Assembly: GCF_020085105.1 (NCBI RefSeq)
Contig: NC_058052.1
Location: 28,575,733-28,639,732, forward strand
Source of the DNA: Siniperca chuatsi
Taxonomy: Eukaryota > Chordata > Actinopteri > Centrarchiformes > Sinipercidae
Reading direction: 5' to 3'
DNA: 64,000 bases
Below are positions 33,481 to 45,443 of this stretch, one piece after another. Within the stretch, counting starts at the first letter, position 1. The number at the start of each line of letters is the position of its first letter. Below the pieces are notes generated by a model. That model ran no database searches. It saw only the letters and a list, made by a program, of their open reading frames with translations, and had not been told where the DNA came from. The translations under genes and the position numbers were made by a program.

Positions 33481-34801
33481 ATTCAATTCAGTTTTATTTA
33501 CATAGCGCCAGTTCATAACAGAAGTTATCTCATTGCACTTTTCCTACAGAGCAGGTCTAGACCGAACTCTTTATAATGTTAATTACAGAGACCCAACAGA
33601 TCCCACCGTGAGCCAGCACTTGGCTGTGTGAGTCAAAGAGAGACTCCGTTCACATCAAGGCTAAAAGAAAGGGGGAACATGCTGCAGTTCGACTCGCTCC
33701 TCTTCAGCAGAGAGGCAGGCAGGAGGGCGTTCAGCTCCTCCGCAGAGACTGACAGGCTGATCTGCTCAGCCTGTTATATCACCTGCTAAGTTTAGACGCC
33801 TTTGTCACAGAGAGGAATCTGATGGAGATACTGCTGGGAGACGGGTGCAACGCACCACGACACTTCTCAAAAATGTTTTTTGGTTTAAAGAAGTAAAGAT
33901 TTCACTACTTAAAGTTGTTGTGTTTACATTCAGTGTTACTCACCGAAACGCACATGCTTGTGGTTTAACATTTCCTTCCTCATCAAACATTCGTAAAGCT
34001 CGTCCTCGCCTTTGTTGGTGCATTGCTACTTTTCGTGACGCGTCGCCGTCGCCAGCTGTCGTTCAGCAGAGTAACACTCAGATAAACATCCATAGGGCCC
34101 TTCTAACAGGACAGGACGGTCATATCTGCAGGGGATCGATGGGTTTGTTGATCTATTATTAAAATATTATTCAGATTGTTGCAAAGATGTCTGACTTAAA
34201 AACTCATCTTATAGCTTGTGATCTGATTTGCAGCAACAACAACAAAAACCAGGAGCAGCAAGTTTACAACTCGAGATGTTTCTGCAACTTTACAGATGGT
34301 AGTTCAGTGACTGAGGCGCGTTCGGACTACAGACAGGAAGCACAAATGCATGATGACTTCCAGCGAATAACTTGAGAAAATATCACTAGACAGCTAAAAA
34401 CACGGCTGTTTAGACCCGAGGACGCTCAGCTGGTCGGTTGGTCCAGAGACACGCACAGGTCAGATTCCTTCCTGATCCTCAGAGGATCAACCCTTCAGTT
34501 TTTACAGACCCCGTGACCTTTCCTCTAGCGCCACCTTCACGACAAAACTTTACGTTTTCAGCTCCACGACTGGCGAGACGCTACGAACAGATAAATCATC
34601 GGGACGCTGTGGCAGCACGGCAGCCTGTGGCAGCACGGCAGCCTCTAGGGGGCGCTGGTGCAGATTTAGACGCCAAGTATTGTTTTCAGTTCACGACATT
34701 TCGGTGATTCAAGTTTAGAAAACAAACCGAGTCAACTCGATGGCACGATGGGACTCGCAGAGGCAGAACCATTCACAGCTATATGAGCAGGGTGTTAAAT
34801 A

Positions 34802-34805
<4 letters not shown>

Positions 34806-34842
<37 letters not shown>
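34806..34842. repeat. (GT)18 microsatellite
   Basis: 37 bp GT run; another (35034-35060, 27 bp) follows about 190 bp on. Confidence 0.95.
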
Positions 34843-34844
<2 letters not shown>

Positions 34845-35121
34845 ACGGAGAGAGTATCTGATGAAAGGGGAGGGTGGTGTGATAGTGGATCTCTCTCTCA
34901 GCATTAACAACACATAACTGACCTCAGAGCACTTGTGAATAGTTTGTCATTTTAAACAGCTTCTTAACTGAGCTGCCTTGTTAAGTTAAAGGTCAGCTCA
35001 GTCTGACACACACAAACAGGAGGGAGGAAGGTTGTGTGTGTGTGTGTGTGTGTGTGTGTGCTACATATTCATCAGTGGTGGACGAAGTAATCCCGTGCGT
35101 TAAAAATACTCCGTTACTGCA

Positions 35122-35965
35122 GTGAAAGTGTGAGAGTGTGATCAGGAAAAAGCCCTTAAAGCATTAAAGCAGCGCAGCGTCCCTGTGGCTGCTGTGCTGT
35201 TATATATTCTATCATCAGGTTATTATTCCTCGTGCATTAATGTAAAGCAGGATGTTGCTGCTGCAGCTGGTGGAGCTGGAGCTCATGTTGAACCGGTTTG
35301 TATCGGACTGCAGCTGATGATGCTTTTCATTCTGGATCCATCTGCCGATTCTTTTCTCCGTCGATCCGTCGATCGATCGATCGATCGGTTTGGAAAACTG
35401 GTGAAAACGGTGAGAAACGCCGTCCACGACGACCCAGAGCCCAAAGCGACGCCTTCACCGTGTCGTCGTGTCCGACCGACAGTCCGAAGCTCGGCGTTAT
35501 TAACAAACATCACAGTTATTACAGTCGTTCAGAGGAAAAGCAGCAGATCTGCACATCTGAGGAGCTGCAGCCAGGAAGGGATTTACAGGAGAAACGACTT
35601 CAAACATCAAAACACATTTTCTGTCAGTCGACTGATCGATTCAGCTGAACTTATAAACTGTTGAGAGTTTAATTTATGTTTTGTATAAAAATCTGTAAAG
35701 TTACTAAAGCTGTCAGATGAATGTAGTGAAGTAAAAAGTGAAGCACATGTACCTCGAATTAGTACTCGAGTACAGTTCTTGAGTAAATGTTGGACCTTGT
35801 GTTGAATTCTTTTGTCAAGTTGTTGTTTTTACTAAAGAGAGCGTCAACAGTTAAAATGTGGTTTTGACACATAAACTGCTGAGAGTTTAATTTCTAACAA
35901 AACATCAGGTTTTATAAACTTTGTGTAAAACTCTGTAAAGTGACTGCAGATAAACGCAGTAGAGA
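35122..35965 (+). repeat. Interspersed repeat, copy B (pair with 8.1-8.8 kb)
   Basis: 35122-35670 matches 8143-8690, and 35873-35965 matches 8672-8800. The 200 bp between contain MITE-like AGTGAAGTAAAAAGTG and CTTGAGTAAATG phrases, suggesting an insertion. The 159-codon frame seen here is broken in copy A. Confidence 0.75.
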
Positions 35966-36229
35966 GTCCAGTGTTTCCCTCTGAGACTCAGTGAAGCACG
36001 AGGAGCTGGGCTTCAGTGCTTGAGGTCAGTACTTACATGCAGGCCTGCTCAGTTACTCTCCTCCACCACGTTATTTCAGAGTTCAGGCTCCTGGCTGGTT
36101 TGCAGCTGTTGTGTTTAAGGCTTCAGGGTTGGACTCATTATCCTCAACATGGAGACACTGTTTCTCCTGACACACCATTAGACACGTCTTTAAGGTAGAC
36201 TTGACGCGACATATGACCCGCCCACTTTG

Positions 36230-36680
36230 TGTCGTATCTCAGGTGATCTGCAGACAGACACCGCCCACCTGCTCCTGCTGCTTCCCACACTCCGCCCCGC
36301 CCAGCAGGGCCGCCCCGTGCTCGGAACTCTTCCCACCTGCTGAGCTCAGCTCAGGCCCGGTGATGAAGAGAGCTGACCCGGCCGACGGAGCTGTGAGCCG
36401 GGCGGGCGGTGCAACTTGTTGCCGGCTGGTGATGATGATGATGATGATGAAGAAGAGGGGATTAGACAGGAGCAGAGGCACGCGGGCAGAAAGGGAAACA
36501 GTTTGAAAGGTGAACAGGTTACCTGCCGCCGCTGGTTCTCTCCTCGCAGCTCCGTGAACCGTCACAGACCGACCGGGACAGCCTGCGGTGATCCGGGGAT
36601 CCGGCTCCGGTGCCCGGCCCGGGCAGAGAGCAGGAGGGAGGCCGAGGGGAGGAGGAGGAGGAGGAGGAGGAGGAGGTGTT
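36230..36680 (-). promoter_or_regulatory. CpG-rich block, candidate ldb3 promoter
   Basis: GC- and CpG-rich compared with its surroundings, containing GGTGCCCGGCCCGGGCAG, a (GAT)n run at 36427-36450 and a (GGA)n run at 36647-36676. On the minus strand it ends in an exon-like segment with a good donor. Its position about 5 kb upstream of the ldb3 start exon, on the right strand, suits a promoter; a promoter for an unseen plus-strand transcript cannot be excluded. Confidence 0.4.
36523..36650 (-). other. ldb3: Candidate noncoding first exon of ldb3
   Basis: The minus strand reads a GC-rich, ATG-free segment ending GGCGGCAG/GTAACC, a good donor, and the next strong acceptor downstream on that strand before a known exon is TCTCCTTTCAG at 31684, which begins the ldb3 5' UTR. 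Upstream boundary is a guess. Inference only; no transcript evidence. Confidence 0.35.
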
Positions 36681-36967
36681 AACGGTGGATTTTCATTAGC
36701 AGGGGTTTTATTTAAAGAGGCAGCAGCCTGACAGACTACAGCAGTGCGTACTGCGTCCTAAATGAAAGATCACCTGCAGACTGAAGGACTCAAGCAATAC
36801 TCACACCTGCATCACATGACTGTATCGATCACATGACCGGTCCCAGCTGCCTTTGAATCAAAAATTGATCACCAGGAATGTAAATCAACGTGACCTCTTC
36901 CACTAAATTTAATATGTTCCAGTATAATTGAATGGCACATTAAAATGATTAAATATTTCAGTGTTAA

Positions 36968-38011
36968 AGGGACAGTTCACCCCAAAATCAAAAACACATA
37001 TTCCTCCTCTCACCTGTAGAGCTGTTTATGCATCTGGATTGTTTTGCTGTGAGATGCTGAGTTTTGGAGATATCGGCCGTAGAGATGTCTGCATTATAAT
37101 ATAACGGGACTGCATGGCGCTCGGCTCAAAGCGCCAAAAAATACATTTGAAAAACTCAACAGCAACGTCTCTCTGCAGAAATCACGACCCGGTTACTGAA
37201 GATAATCAAGCAGTTTCATGTAGGAACTATTTTCTTTCTACCGAACTACACCCGCCAACCGTATCACCGAGCAGAAGGAAGGTGCATCTTCTCTTGGACG
37301 AGAGGCTTGTCAATCCAATCTGAAGCCAATCTGACATAGAGGCCAAACTGTGTACTTAAAACTTCCGGGTCCGTCACGTGACGCACACTGGCCCAAAACG
37401 ACTTTTTCCCCAAAGACTTACATTGTGAAAGAAGCGGCTGTAAAATGGTGGCTCAATTTTTTTGAGAGTCACAACCCTCGCGAAATGACTCGTTTCACTA
37501 TCTGAATTTGATCCATTTAGTCCGATAATATTTAGAAAGTCTGGAAGAGCCGCACGATTAAATCATTTTATCCCCATTCAAGTTAGCGGAGGGCTAATAC
37601 ATCCATGCTCGTGACAACGCAGGATGTAAACATTAATGGCGTCCTCCTTGGCTGGATGTATCGTTAGCTAGACGCTAGGTGAGCTAGCGGTATCGCTGCA
37701 AGCTGCCTTCGGTGATAGGGTTGGCGGGTGTAGTTCGGTAGAAAGAAAATAGTTCCTACATGAAACTGCTTGATTATCTTCAGTAACCGGGTCGTGATTT
37801 CTGCAAAGAGACGTTGCTGTTGAGTTTTTCAAATGTATTTTTTGCCGCTTTGAGCCGAGCGCCATATAGTCCCGTTATATCATAATGCAGACATCTCTAC
37901 GGCCGATATCTCCAAAACTCAGCATCTCACAGCAAAACTATCCAGATGCATAAACAGCTCAACAGGTGAGAGGAGGAATATGTGTTTTTGATTTTGGGGT
38001 GAACTGACCCT
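36968..38011. mobile_element. TTAA-flanked 1,044-bp inverted-repeat transposon (Kolobok- or piggyBac-like MITE)
   Basis: Left end AGGGACAGTTCACCCC and right end GGGGTGAACTGACCCT form terminal inverted repeats flanked by TTAA on both sides (36964-36967 and 38012-38015), the target duplication of Kolobok and piggyBac elements. The inverted arms extend about 300 bp with few differences; as a result the same short peptide frame (MALGSKRQKIHLKN...) appears on the plus strand at 37114 and the minus strand at 37865. The central ~350 bp is unique and has no transposase. Non-autonomous. Confidence 0.88.
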
Positions 38012-38312
38012 TTAAATATTTATTCTACAGTACATTATATATGTGTGAGCTCCAACGTTTTTCCTCTTCACTGTTCCCCAACATCCTGCTTCACATTCTC
38101 TCTCCATCATTCACAATTATTTATCTACCACTGCGCAATGAAGTGACGCAATGCATTGTGGGGAAGTTGAGAAATTCTTGCCTATCTAGTAGATTTCAAA
38201 CAGAGGAATCTTCACAATGAAGGGGATTAAACATGACAGACTTTCTGTAGCAACAGTTAAATATGGATCATAATACATTACAGTTAAAGTCAAGAGATTA
38301 ATCTGCTGTTTA

Positions 38313-38385
38313 AGGCGCTGCTGGGAGTTGAACCCAGGATCTCCTGTTTACGAGACAGGCGCTTTAACCACTAAGCCACAGCACC
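38313..38385 (-). tRNA. tRNA-Thr (CGT), 73 nt
   Basis: Acceptor GGTGCTG/CAGCGCC (one T-G pair), D arm TTAGTGGTTAAAGC, anticodon CGT, T arm CTGGG-TTCAACT-CCCAG. First of four minus-strand tRNA-Thr genes within 1.3 kb. Confidence 0.92.
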
Positions 38386-38465
38386 TCCCTTTATCCTTGT
38401 GGCCAACCGTTTGTTGACCTATCTGACCTTTTAACCCCTTATACCCCCAAGTGGGTCACTCAGGT

Positions 38466-38570
38466 CCGCTAACCAGTCGCTTCTGGTGGTCCCTCGGGCT
38501 CGGCAGAAGCTCAGGGGTGACCGTGCCTTCACAGTTGTGGGCCCCAGTCTGTGGAACAAGCCAAATATTG
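38466..38570 (+). mobile_element. L2-type LINE ORF2 C-terminal fragment
   Basis: Plus-strand translation gives LLVVPRARQKLRGDRAFTVV and GPSLWNKP, the conserved phrase near the end of L2-like ORF2 proteins. Truncated by the tRNA-bearing sequence that follows. Confidence 0.65.
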
Positions 38571-38639
38571 TAAATAAAATGGATCTTTGTGGAGGAATAA
38601 ACATGCAAGACAGTGTTCATTTATGGTACAGTAACAATA

Positions 38640-38713
38640 AGGCACTGCTGGGATTCGAACCCAGGATCTCCTGTTTACTAGACAGGCGCTTTCACCAACT
38701 AAGCCACAGCGCC
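38640..38713 (-). tRNA. tRNA-Thr (AGT), 74 nt
   Basis: Acceptor GGCGCTG/CAGTGCC, D arm TTAGTTGGTGAAAGC, anticodon AGT, T loop TTCGAAT. Its flank (CCAAATATTGTAAATAAAA... AGTAACAATAA) is shared with the gene at 39537, indicating duplication. Confidence 0.93.
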
Positions 38714-39247
38714 ACAACAGCTGCAAAGTCTTCCTTGAAGAAAGCATTCACCAAAACCAGCATGCCCCGGACCTCTGTCGTGAGGGGATTTTTCACCTTC
38801 CTGTTTGTGCGGTCGTCTTTATTTGCCACAACCAGCCAATGTGTCAACTGTACAGACGTTAGCAACACACTCACCGACTGCGTGTGGAGTCAATCTGTGC
38901 GACAGCTCAGCTTTTAATCGTTGTCAAAACTAAGGAATTCAAGTTCCTTAGTTAATTTCCTCTAGTCTCTCTGTGTTCATGAAGTGGATACATAAAGCCT
39001 CAGGTAGAGACACGGACAATTTGACTGAAAGTAAGACTCCTGAGAGGTTGCAGGAGCTTTTGTCAGCCTATGATGCTTCTGTCGGCAACCGACAGAACTG
39101 ATAAGACAGCGGTGGTAAATGACAGATTTCTATCTTGTCACTCTCCAAGGTGAGGTAGCCGGTCTCAGAGCTGAGCCAGACTATTAATACATCAGTTGTG
39201 AGCAGACTGTGTTGTCTGTGCACAATGGTAGGTATTAAATAACAACA

Positions 39248-39320
39248 AGGCACTGCTGGGAGTTGAACCCAGGATTTCCTGTTTACGAGACAGGCGCTTT
39301 AACCACTAAGCCACAGCGCC
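39248..39320 (-). tRNA. tRNA-Thr (CGT), 73 nt
   Basis: Acceptor GGCGCTG/CAGTGCC, D arm TTAGTGGTTAAAGC, anticodon CGT. Variable loop reads GGAAATCC where others read GGAGATCC, a single substitution. Probably functional but a mild variant. Confidence 0.88.
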
Positions 39321-39536
39321 TATGTTGTTGCCTTGTACGATAAGAAGGTCAAGCGTTCTTACAGACTCGTTTGTTCTGTGCAAAAAAAAAACCCAGGATT
39401 CATCACTTTGTTGAAATCATGAACCAAACATGACACTTCGGACTAAAATGAAGCCAAATATTGTAAATAAAAAGGATCTTTGTGAAGGAACAAAGATCCT
39501 TCATGTGTGTTGTTCATGTAGGGGACAGTAACAATA

Positions 39537-39610
39537 AGGCACTGCTGGGATTTGAACCCAGGATCTCCTGTTTACTAGACAGGCGCTTTAACCAACTAAG
39601 CCACAGCACC
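39537..39610 (-). tRNA. tRNA-Thr (AGT), 74 nt
   Basis: Acceptor GGTGCTG/CAGTGCC, D arm TTAGTTGGTTAAAGC, anticodon AGT, T loop TTCAAAT. Duplicated flank with 38640-38713. A short inverted repeat GGATCTTTG...CAAAGATCC sits in its 3' flank (39474-39500). Confidence 0.92.
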
Positions 39611-41564
39611 TCCACCAGCTAACAAAATATTTAAGGTCCAATCGTATCAAAGACATTTCTGAACTGATTATGAACTGAACATTATGTTGATTTTGATCTG
39701 TGTTGATTTTGATCTGTGCACTTGTCTTTGAACAAACAGGTTGTATTACTCTCTTCCAGTTGTTTTTCTGCTTTGCGCGTGCACAGTCTGATCAGACTCA
39801 AAGAAAAAGTTTGTAAAGCATTTTTAAAATTAAGGTAAATTTCAAGGAATTAAAAAAAAACAAATGTTGGAAAATTACTGTTAATCAGAGATAACAACCA
39901 GGTTGATCAGTGAAGACAGACGGACTGCAGCCTGTTATGCATGTCAGTAACACAGTAATGGAGATGGAGACAACACAGTCCTTTGATTTGACATGCTCAG
40001 GCCGTACAGCGGCATCTAGTGGCCATGGTCGTCAAGGCAGCTTCATTAGTAATTCAATACCTGCAAGATAATAACTGCATGAGCTGCTGAAGGAGGCCGT
40101 CTGTCTGTGGTAGGATGATTCTGTCATGAACACAAAATCTCCTCAGAAATCATTCAAACGTCCTGCGAGTCACATGCAGCGGCCACTTTCAGAGCATTCG
40201 CAGAGTCGAGCAGGAGCAGAAGTCAGACATCCACAGCATGAACTTAAAATGGATGACACACGGACCGACTTCACTAATGTCATGAGTCATTTCAACGTTT
40301 TCTAAATGCTGCACGTGTGTTGTCAAATTGATGAAGATGTTTTCTTAAGTTGCAGTGCATTGAGCTCTCAGGGCCACCGTACGTTTAGCTTATTAGGAGA
40401 GATGAACCTCTTTTGAAGCAGTTTAAGGGTTTAAACCTGGTCTCCTAAACCCCATCGCTGTGTCCTCACAAGCTGCAGTTAAAGTTACAATCACTGAGAT
40501 TTTCATGTAATCAAACCATTTCTTATACTATTTATGGTCGACATTTTGTCAGCAATAGCCATCCGAAGTATTTACATTCTGTAATTTCCTCTCTATATAG
40601 TAGTTTTTTATTCTTGGTGGCGGAGTCCGCCATTCCTGCACTGGATTCACGTTACTTTACACACGATCGATTGACGGGAAACGATGCAGCGTGTGATCCA
40701 GCGTTACTGTTTGTAGTTTGAGTTGATTGATATCAGCTTCACTGTTTACTGATCGCTCTCCTGCATCCGCATCAGAGCTGGAATAAGTTACTGCTAATGC
40801 TAACGCAACATTTCCCACTGCTGCTGCTTCACATTAACTTGACTTGAAACCTGGGGCGTGTTTAATTGGACTGGAAACAGCTGGCTCTGTCCAAAGGCAA
40901 CAAAATCCACCTACCAGCAACTCTAAAGCTCGATTAACACGTTATATCTCGTTTGTTTAATCTGTACGAAAACAAAGTGTAAAAGTGACAATTCGCCCTT
41001 AAAACGGCACTATTCTGTATATTGTACAACATATATTTTTATGTATTATATGTATATATTATATGCATGTAATTTTAAAAAGTAATTCCTCTCTCTGCAG
41101 TGATGAAGGCGGCACAAATAGACGCGTTTCACAAAAGAATACAGTGAATAATAGACATTTATTTAGAAAAATAAATAAGAGCAGCACTGAAGTAAATAGG
41201 AGTAACAAATTACAATAAATCAGAAACTTTAATACACAAGAACACAATATAACACCTGCATTTATATTCCGTTTCGTTACTGTACTCAACACTTTGCAGA
41301 GGTTTACTGCATCACGCTGCTGCTGCATTATACTGTACTTTCTACATGCTAGGGGGAGTGATTATGAAACTAGTTACACTGACATACAGTTGCGTTAATG
41401 CAGGCCTGAGAGAAAGGTGTAAAGGTTTGGAGACCTGGGAGTGAATATAACAACTATTTAAAACTCAAAATATGGAAGCAAAGCTGTCATAGCAGCTTGA
41501 AAGCTGCAGCTGAAGCACTTGGATTCAGGTTAGCTCCTGGTTTAGTTTAGCAGCTAAATTATAT

Positions 41565-41745
41565 TCAGAAACACTTTATTGATCCCCGAGGGGAAACTCT
41601 TTTGTTACAGCAGCTCACTATCACGTCAGTGCACACAGGGATAAGGGTATAAGTATAAAATAAACAAGTATAATAAGTATAAAATAAAATAAGTGTGAAG
41701 TACAAAGTGGGTTTACCGGTTGATGAAATTAATTAGGGTTTAGCT
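41565..41745 (-). mobile_element. LINE 3' end, minus orientation
   Basis: ACACTTTATTGATCCCCGAG, AACTCTTTTGTTACAGCAGC, CGTCAGTGCACACAGG and AAGTGGGTTTACCGGTTGAT phrases, shared with 57172-57390 and, reversed, with the tail of the LINE at 59480-60466. Confidence 0.8.
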
Positions 41746-42350
41746 GATGGTGTAATTTAGTATCTTAAACAGTTTGTTTCATTTTAGCTAAAAGTCAGTT
41801 TACCCAGAAAACTGTTTGGTTCAGGTTTGTTGTAGTTTGGCTCCACTTGGCGGTTCAGTTTAACAGCTCAAACAGTTTTGGTTTCATTTAGCAGCTAAAC
41901 TATCTTACTTTGGTATTGGCTTTAATTTAACCATTAAAACATTTTGTATCAGTTTCGCTAACAGCCCAATTTAGTACACATAGCTAGCGACTCAATCCAC
42001 TAGCCACAATTTAATTTAGCGGTTAACTAGCTTTGTTCTGCTTAGCTAATGGTTCAGTTTAGCAGCTTAAACAGTTTGTTTCAGTTTAGCTAAAGGTCTC
42101 TTCACCCAGAAAACAGTTTGTTTCAGGTTTATTAACAGCCTAGTTTAGCTACTAAAACATTTTGATAAAGGTTAGCTAACAATTTAGCTTAGCTCCACTT
42201 GGCTAATGGATCAGTTTAGCAGCTAAAACTGCTTGGTTCAGGTTAGTGAACAGTGCAGTTGAGCTGTTACCATTTTTTTACTGTTTTAGCCAACAGTTTT
42301 TTGCGCTAATCTGGTTTTGTTCAAGTTACCTTCAGGTTTGTTGACTTGGT
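41745..42350 (+). repeat. Degenerate tandem repeat, GTTTAGC/CAGTTTG-rich
   Basis: Irregular recurrence of CAGTTTAGC, AGCTAAAACA, CAGTTTGTTTCAG and GGCTCCACTTGG-like phrases over 600 bp, with the order roughly repeated at 41800-41900, 42050-42140 and 42170-42260. Unit length is not constant. No frame. An old, decayed minisatellite. Confidence 0.6.
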
Positions 42351-42714
42351 TGAATTAATGAAAACTTCCCTCCCGGCAGAAAACGTGTCATGAGTTGTCA
42401 TATCTGTGTTATTTTAGACTATTGGGGAATGTAAAAATAACTTCACACAGACCAACAGGTCAGACTGGCTTATCAATTACAATCAACGATTATGTCCATT
42501 TACACCCCCCGTACTAACACCGACAACATCACAATCACATTCCACTACACTGCCCTTCGGAAAATACACACTTTAAATATGCAACGAAGAAAAGGAAACA
42601 GAGAAACACGAACAGAAAGAAAAACACCATAATGCAGGGAAACCTAAATATCTTGTTTCATAATAAAAGTGCTTTTGCAGGATTCAGGGCTTTCAGGATT
42701 CACTGAGTTAATTC

Positions 42715-42965
42715 AAAGAAACAGTCTGACATTTTGCAAAATCCTTTTGATTATCATTGTACCCAGATATTATCCAAAATTGATATCAGATGAGATGGAA
42801 ATCGTCTCTGTGTGTCCAGTACACAGATAGGACCGGGATCTGTTTTGCCTAGCTTAGCACAAAGACTGGAAGCGGGGGGAAACTGCTAGCCAAGCTCCAT
42901 CACAAGTGGAAAATATATTTCAAATGATGGCAAGAGTATTTCCCAAAATATGGCGCAGTTCCTTT
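42715..42965 (+). mobile_element. Copy of the GTTAGCTTAGC MITE family
   Basis: Contains CTAGCTTAGCACAAAGACTG and GGGGGAAACTGCTAGCC plus an end of the type ATTTCCCAAAATATGGCG. Orientation as at 5090-5330. Confidence 0.6.
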
Positions 42966-45443
42966 AAGAATTATACCTCAGGACTTGAATCTGGCAGTTA
43001 CCTTTCTTGAAATGTCATTTTTATCTGATATTCTCCTATTCCAGGCTCCTTCTACCTGAAACTAGGATTTACGGATAAAGAACAAAGACCATGTTGGCAA
43101 GCAGAGTTGTCTGTTTCTGGTTTTGATCTGGTTGTTGTTTTACCCTTTGCTCTCCATTTTACTAACATGACAGATTATATAATTCATGCCAAAACGCCAA
43201 ACAGCCTTTTCCCCTTGTACAACAGAACAGTTAACCGTTGGTTTACCCCTCGTAGTTACTGTTGCTACATCTGTCAATCTTTACGTTATCGCACGGCACA
43301 CATTCAGCGTACGATGATATAGGTGGCAGGTTAACCTTCAAAATTCGTAGTAATTTTCGAAAACAATTGGTCCTTGATTTCATACAGTGGCAGACAAAAG
43401 CAGATTCACATTTCTAGTCGTTGACCGTCGATTGTTTTTAAATGACAGCTGTAGCAAGCAGATTTGATCAGTTACAGCTAGCTAGTTAATTATGTTAGCT
43501 CCATGAATTGGTTGAAAAAGCCAGCAAATATCTTAATGTTTCAAACGTCTTGTTTAAAACAAGAACCCAGTAAAAACGTCTTAAACATGCACTTGCTGGC
43601 TACATATATGATATCATGCTAACAGTTGGTTATCTATGTGGAAGGCATAGAAATAAAGAAACTGCATTGTTCTTCTATTGCAGTGTAGCACTAGCTAGTC
43701 CTTGTGTTACCGTGCGTTCAGACCGCCGGAGGCGAGAGTGTCAAAATCACCAGAAATCACTAATTTTCTATGCGAGCCAGCGCCAAAGCAGCGGCGCGTC
43801 TTCGACGGTGTGGGTGTTGTTGAAAATCGAACTTTATGGTATATAGTTATGAGTATGAAGAAGGTAAAACATAAGATCAGACTCTTATTTCATTCTAACA
43901 TAACCGTTTAGCTACTTAGCTTACAAATATGAATAAGGAAGACACAGGTTAGATTTATGCATTATTGTTCGTATATTTAAACAGTATTTTCACTTTTAAC
44001 GTTACAAGAGAAAAGGCTTTTAGGATGAGGACTAACCGATGTGTTTGTCAACTATAACGCTACCTTGGATAATAAGTTTGGCTGGGGTTGCTGGAGTGTA
44101 AATATCTCCAAATCTAACAGAGCAGGACAGAGTCGCTAACGTTAGCCTGCACTCCAGGAGCCGCACCAACACAGGGGGGAAATACTACTACTGTAGGCAG
44201 CTGGACATGCTAACGTTTACAGCTAATGTTAGATCAGATTTAACACTGTTTAATCCATTCCTTACACTTTTACTCTCACATATTTTTAGTTTTGGAGAGG
44301 GTAAAAAAAGACACCACCATCCAAGCTCTTCGTAAACGGAATATCGCTCTTATTAAGCTCCACGTACACTGCTTCAATAGCGGTCGATCACAAAACTTGA
44401 CAGATGTAGTTACTGTTGGCTATGAGCTATGATTGGACAATCGCTGTTAGGGTGAGGGGTTTAGCAAACGGGCAGTTGGAAGGCCTTTGGTTTTCAAATT
44501 GAGAGTTGGGTTTTGAATTTGGGTTTTATGTAGTACCTCAGTTCTTAAGTTTACTCACTGAGAACCAGAAAAACGTTCCACTTGTCACATGACTCCGTAG
44601 GACTGAGCTGGAAAAACATGGATAAATAAATCAAAAGCAACAACAAGACAACAAGAACACAAACAGGAATCCATATCTCATATCAAGAAAACTTTTGCTA
44701 AAGGGCTCAGGGACCTTAACCTGTCTCAGAGGAACTCTCCTCAAGAGAAAAAGTTTTTTTAAACCTGTTTGCATCCATCTGAATCAGGTGCAGGAAAATG
44801 ATTTTCTTTGGGTTAAACTTAAAAAAAATCCACCCTCAGATACCTGGTTGGTTTCAGTTCTATAAGGAACAATTTCATATTACACAGTCTTCTTATTCAA
44901 TGTTAAGAGTCGTACACAGATTATACAGCCACAGTTTTTACTTAATTTGCCTGATTAGACGTCTTCTCAGGACTGTGTGGGCGTTATTATTAGTACGGAG
45001 GCTTTGTACTGCACTAACTTGTTTGTACTATCGACACACAGGGGTCTAATCAGCCAGAATTACTAAAAACACCGTGTAGGTGTGGCCTTTAATATAAAAG
45101 AAATGCCAGTAATAGGGCTTTAAAGGTTAAATAAACTAATTAAAATATTTTAGGGTGATTATATTTTCTCTAACCAATAATTCACAACATTTTTGAAGAG
45201 CAACTTAACTAAATACACTTTAGCTGGTATAATATATAACTGTACTGTTGTACGTCAGTTGATACCGCCCGTCCATTTCTTCGTATTCGTAAATTTAAAA
45301 CGTAATGACTTCCTCTGATGGCTTTGTTTGTGTCTGAGCTTCAGGTGAACCCCGTCTGCGTGTTTGAACTCAACATTTCTAAATATCTGACTGGATGTGA
45401 GCTGATCAGGTGGCTGCAGGTGATCAGCTGGGAGGGCGGGGCA

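Larger units (their letters stand above)
31684..45443. other. Interval between ldb3 exon 1 and the opn4 stop
   Basis: 13.8 kb without a supported protein-coding exon. It includes repeats, a transposon, four tRNA-Thr genes and a CpG-rich block, listed separately. Stretches 32.6-33.1, 33.5-34.8, 36.0-36.2, 39.65-40.85 and 43.0-45.4 kb have no feature I can name; 43.7-44.5 kb carries CpG and GCTAACGTTAGC-like phrases but no coding signature. Confidence 0.7.

Noticed and set aside
35185-35664. 159-codon ORF at 35.2 kb as a gene
   Set aside because: It lies wholly in an interspersed repeat whose other copy (8.2-8.7 kb) has a frame-breaking indel, so no selection on the protein is evident.
37114-37865. 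Two convergent copies of a MALGSKRQKIHLKN peptide ORF as a gene pair
   Set aside because: They are the two arms of one inverted-repeat transposon.
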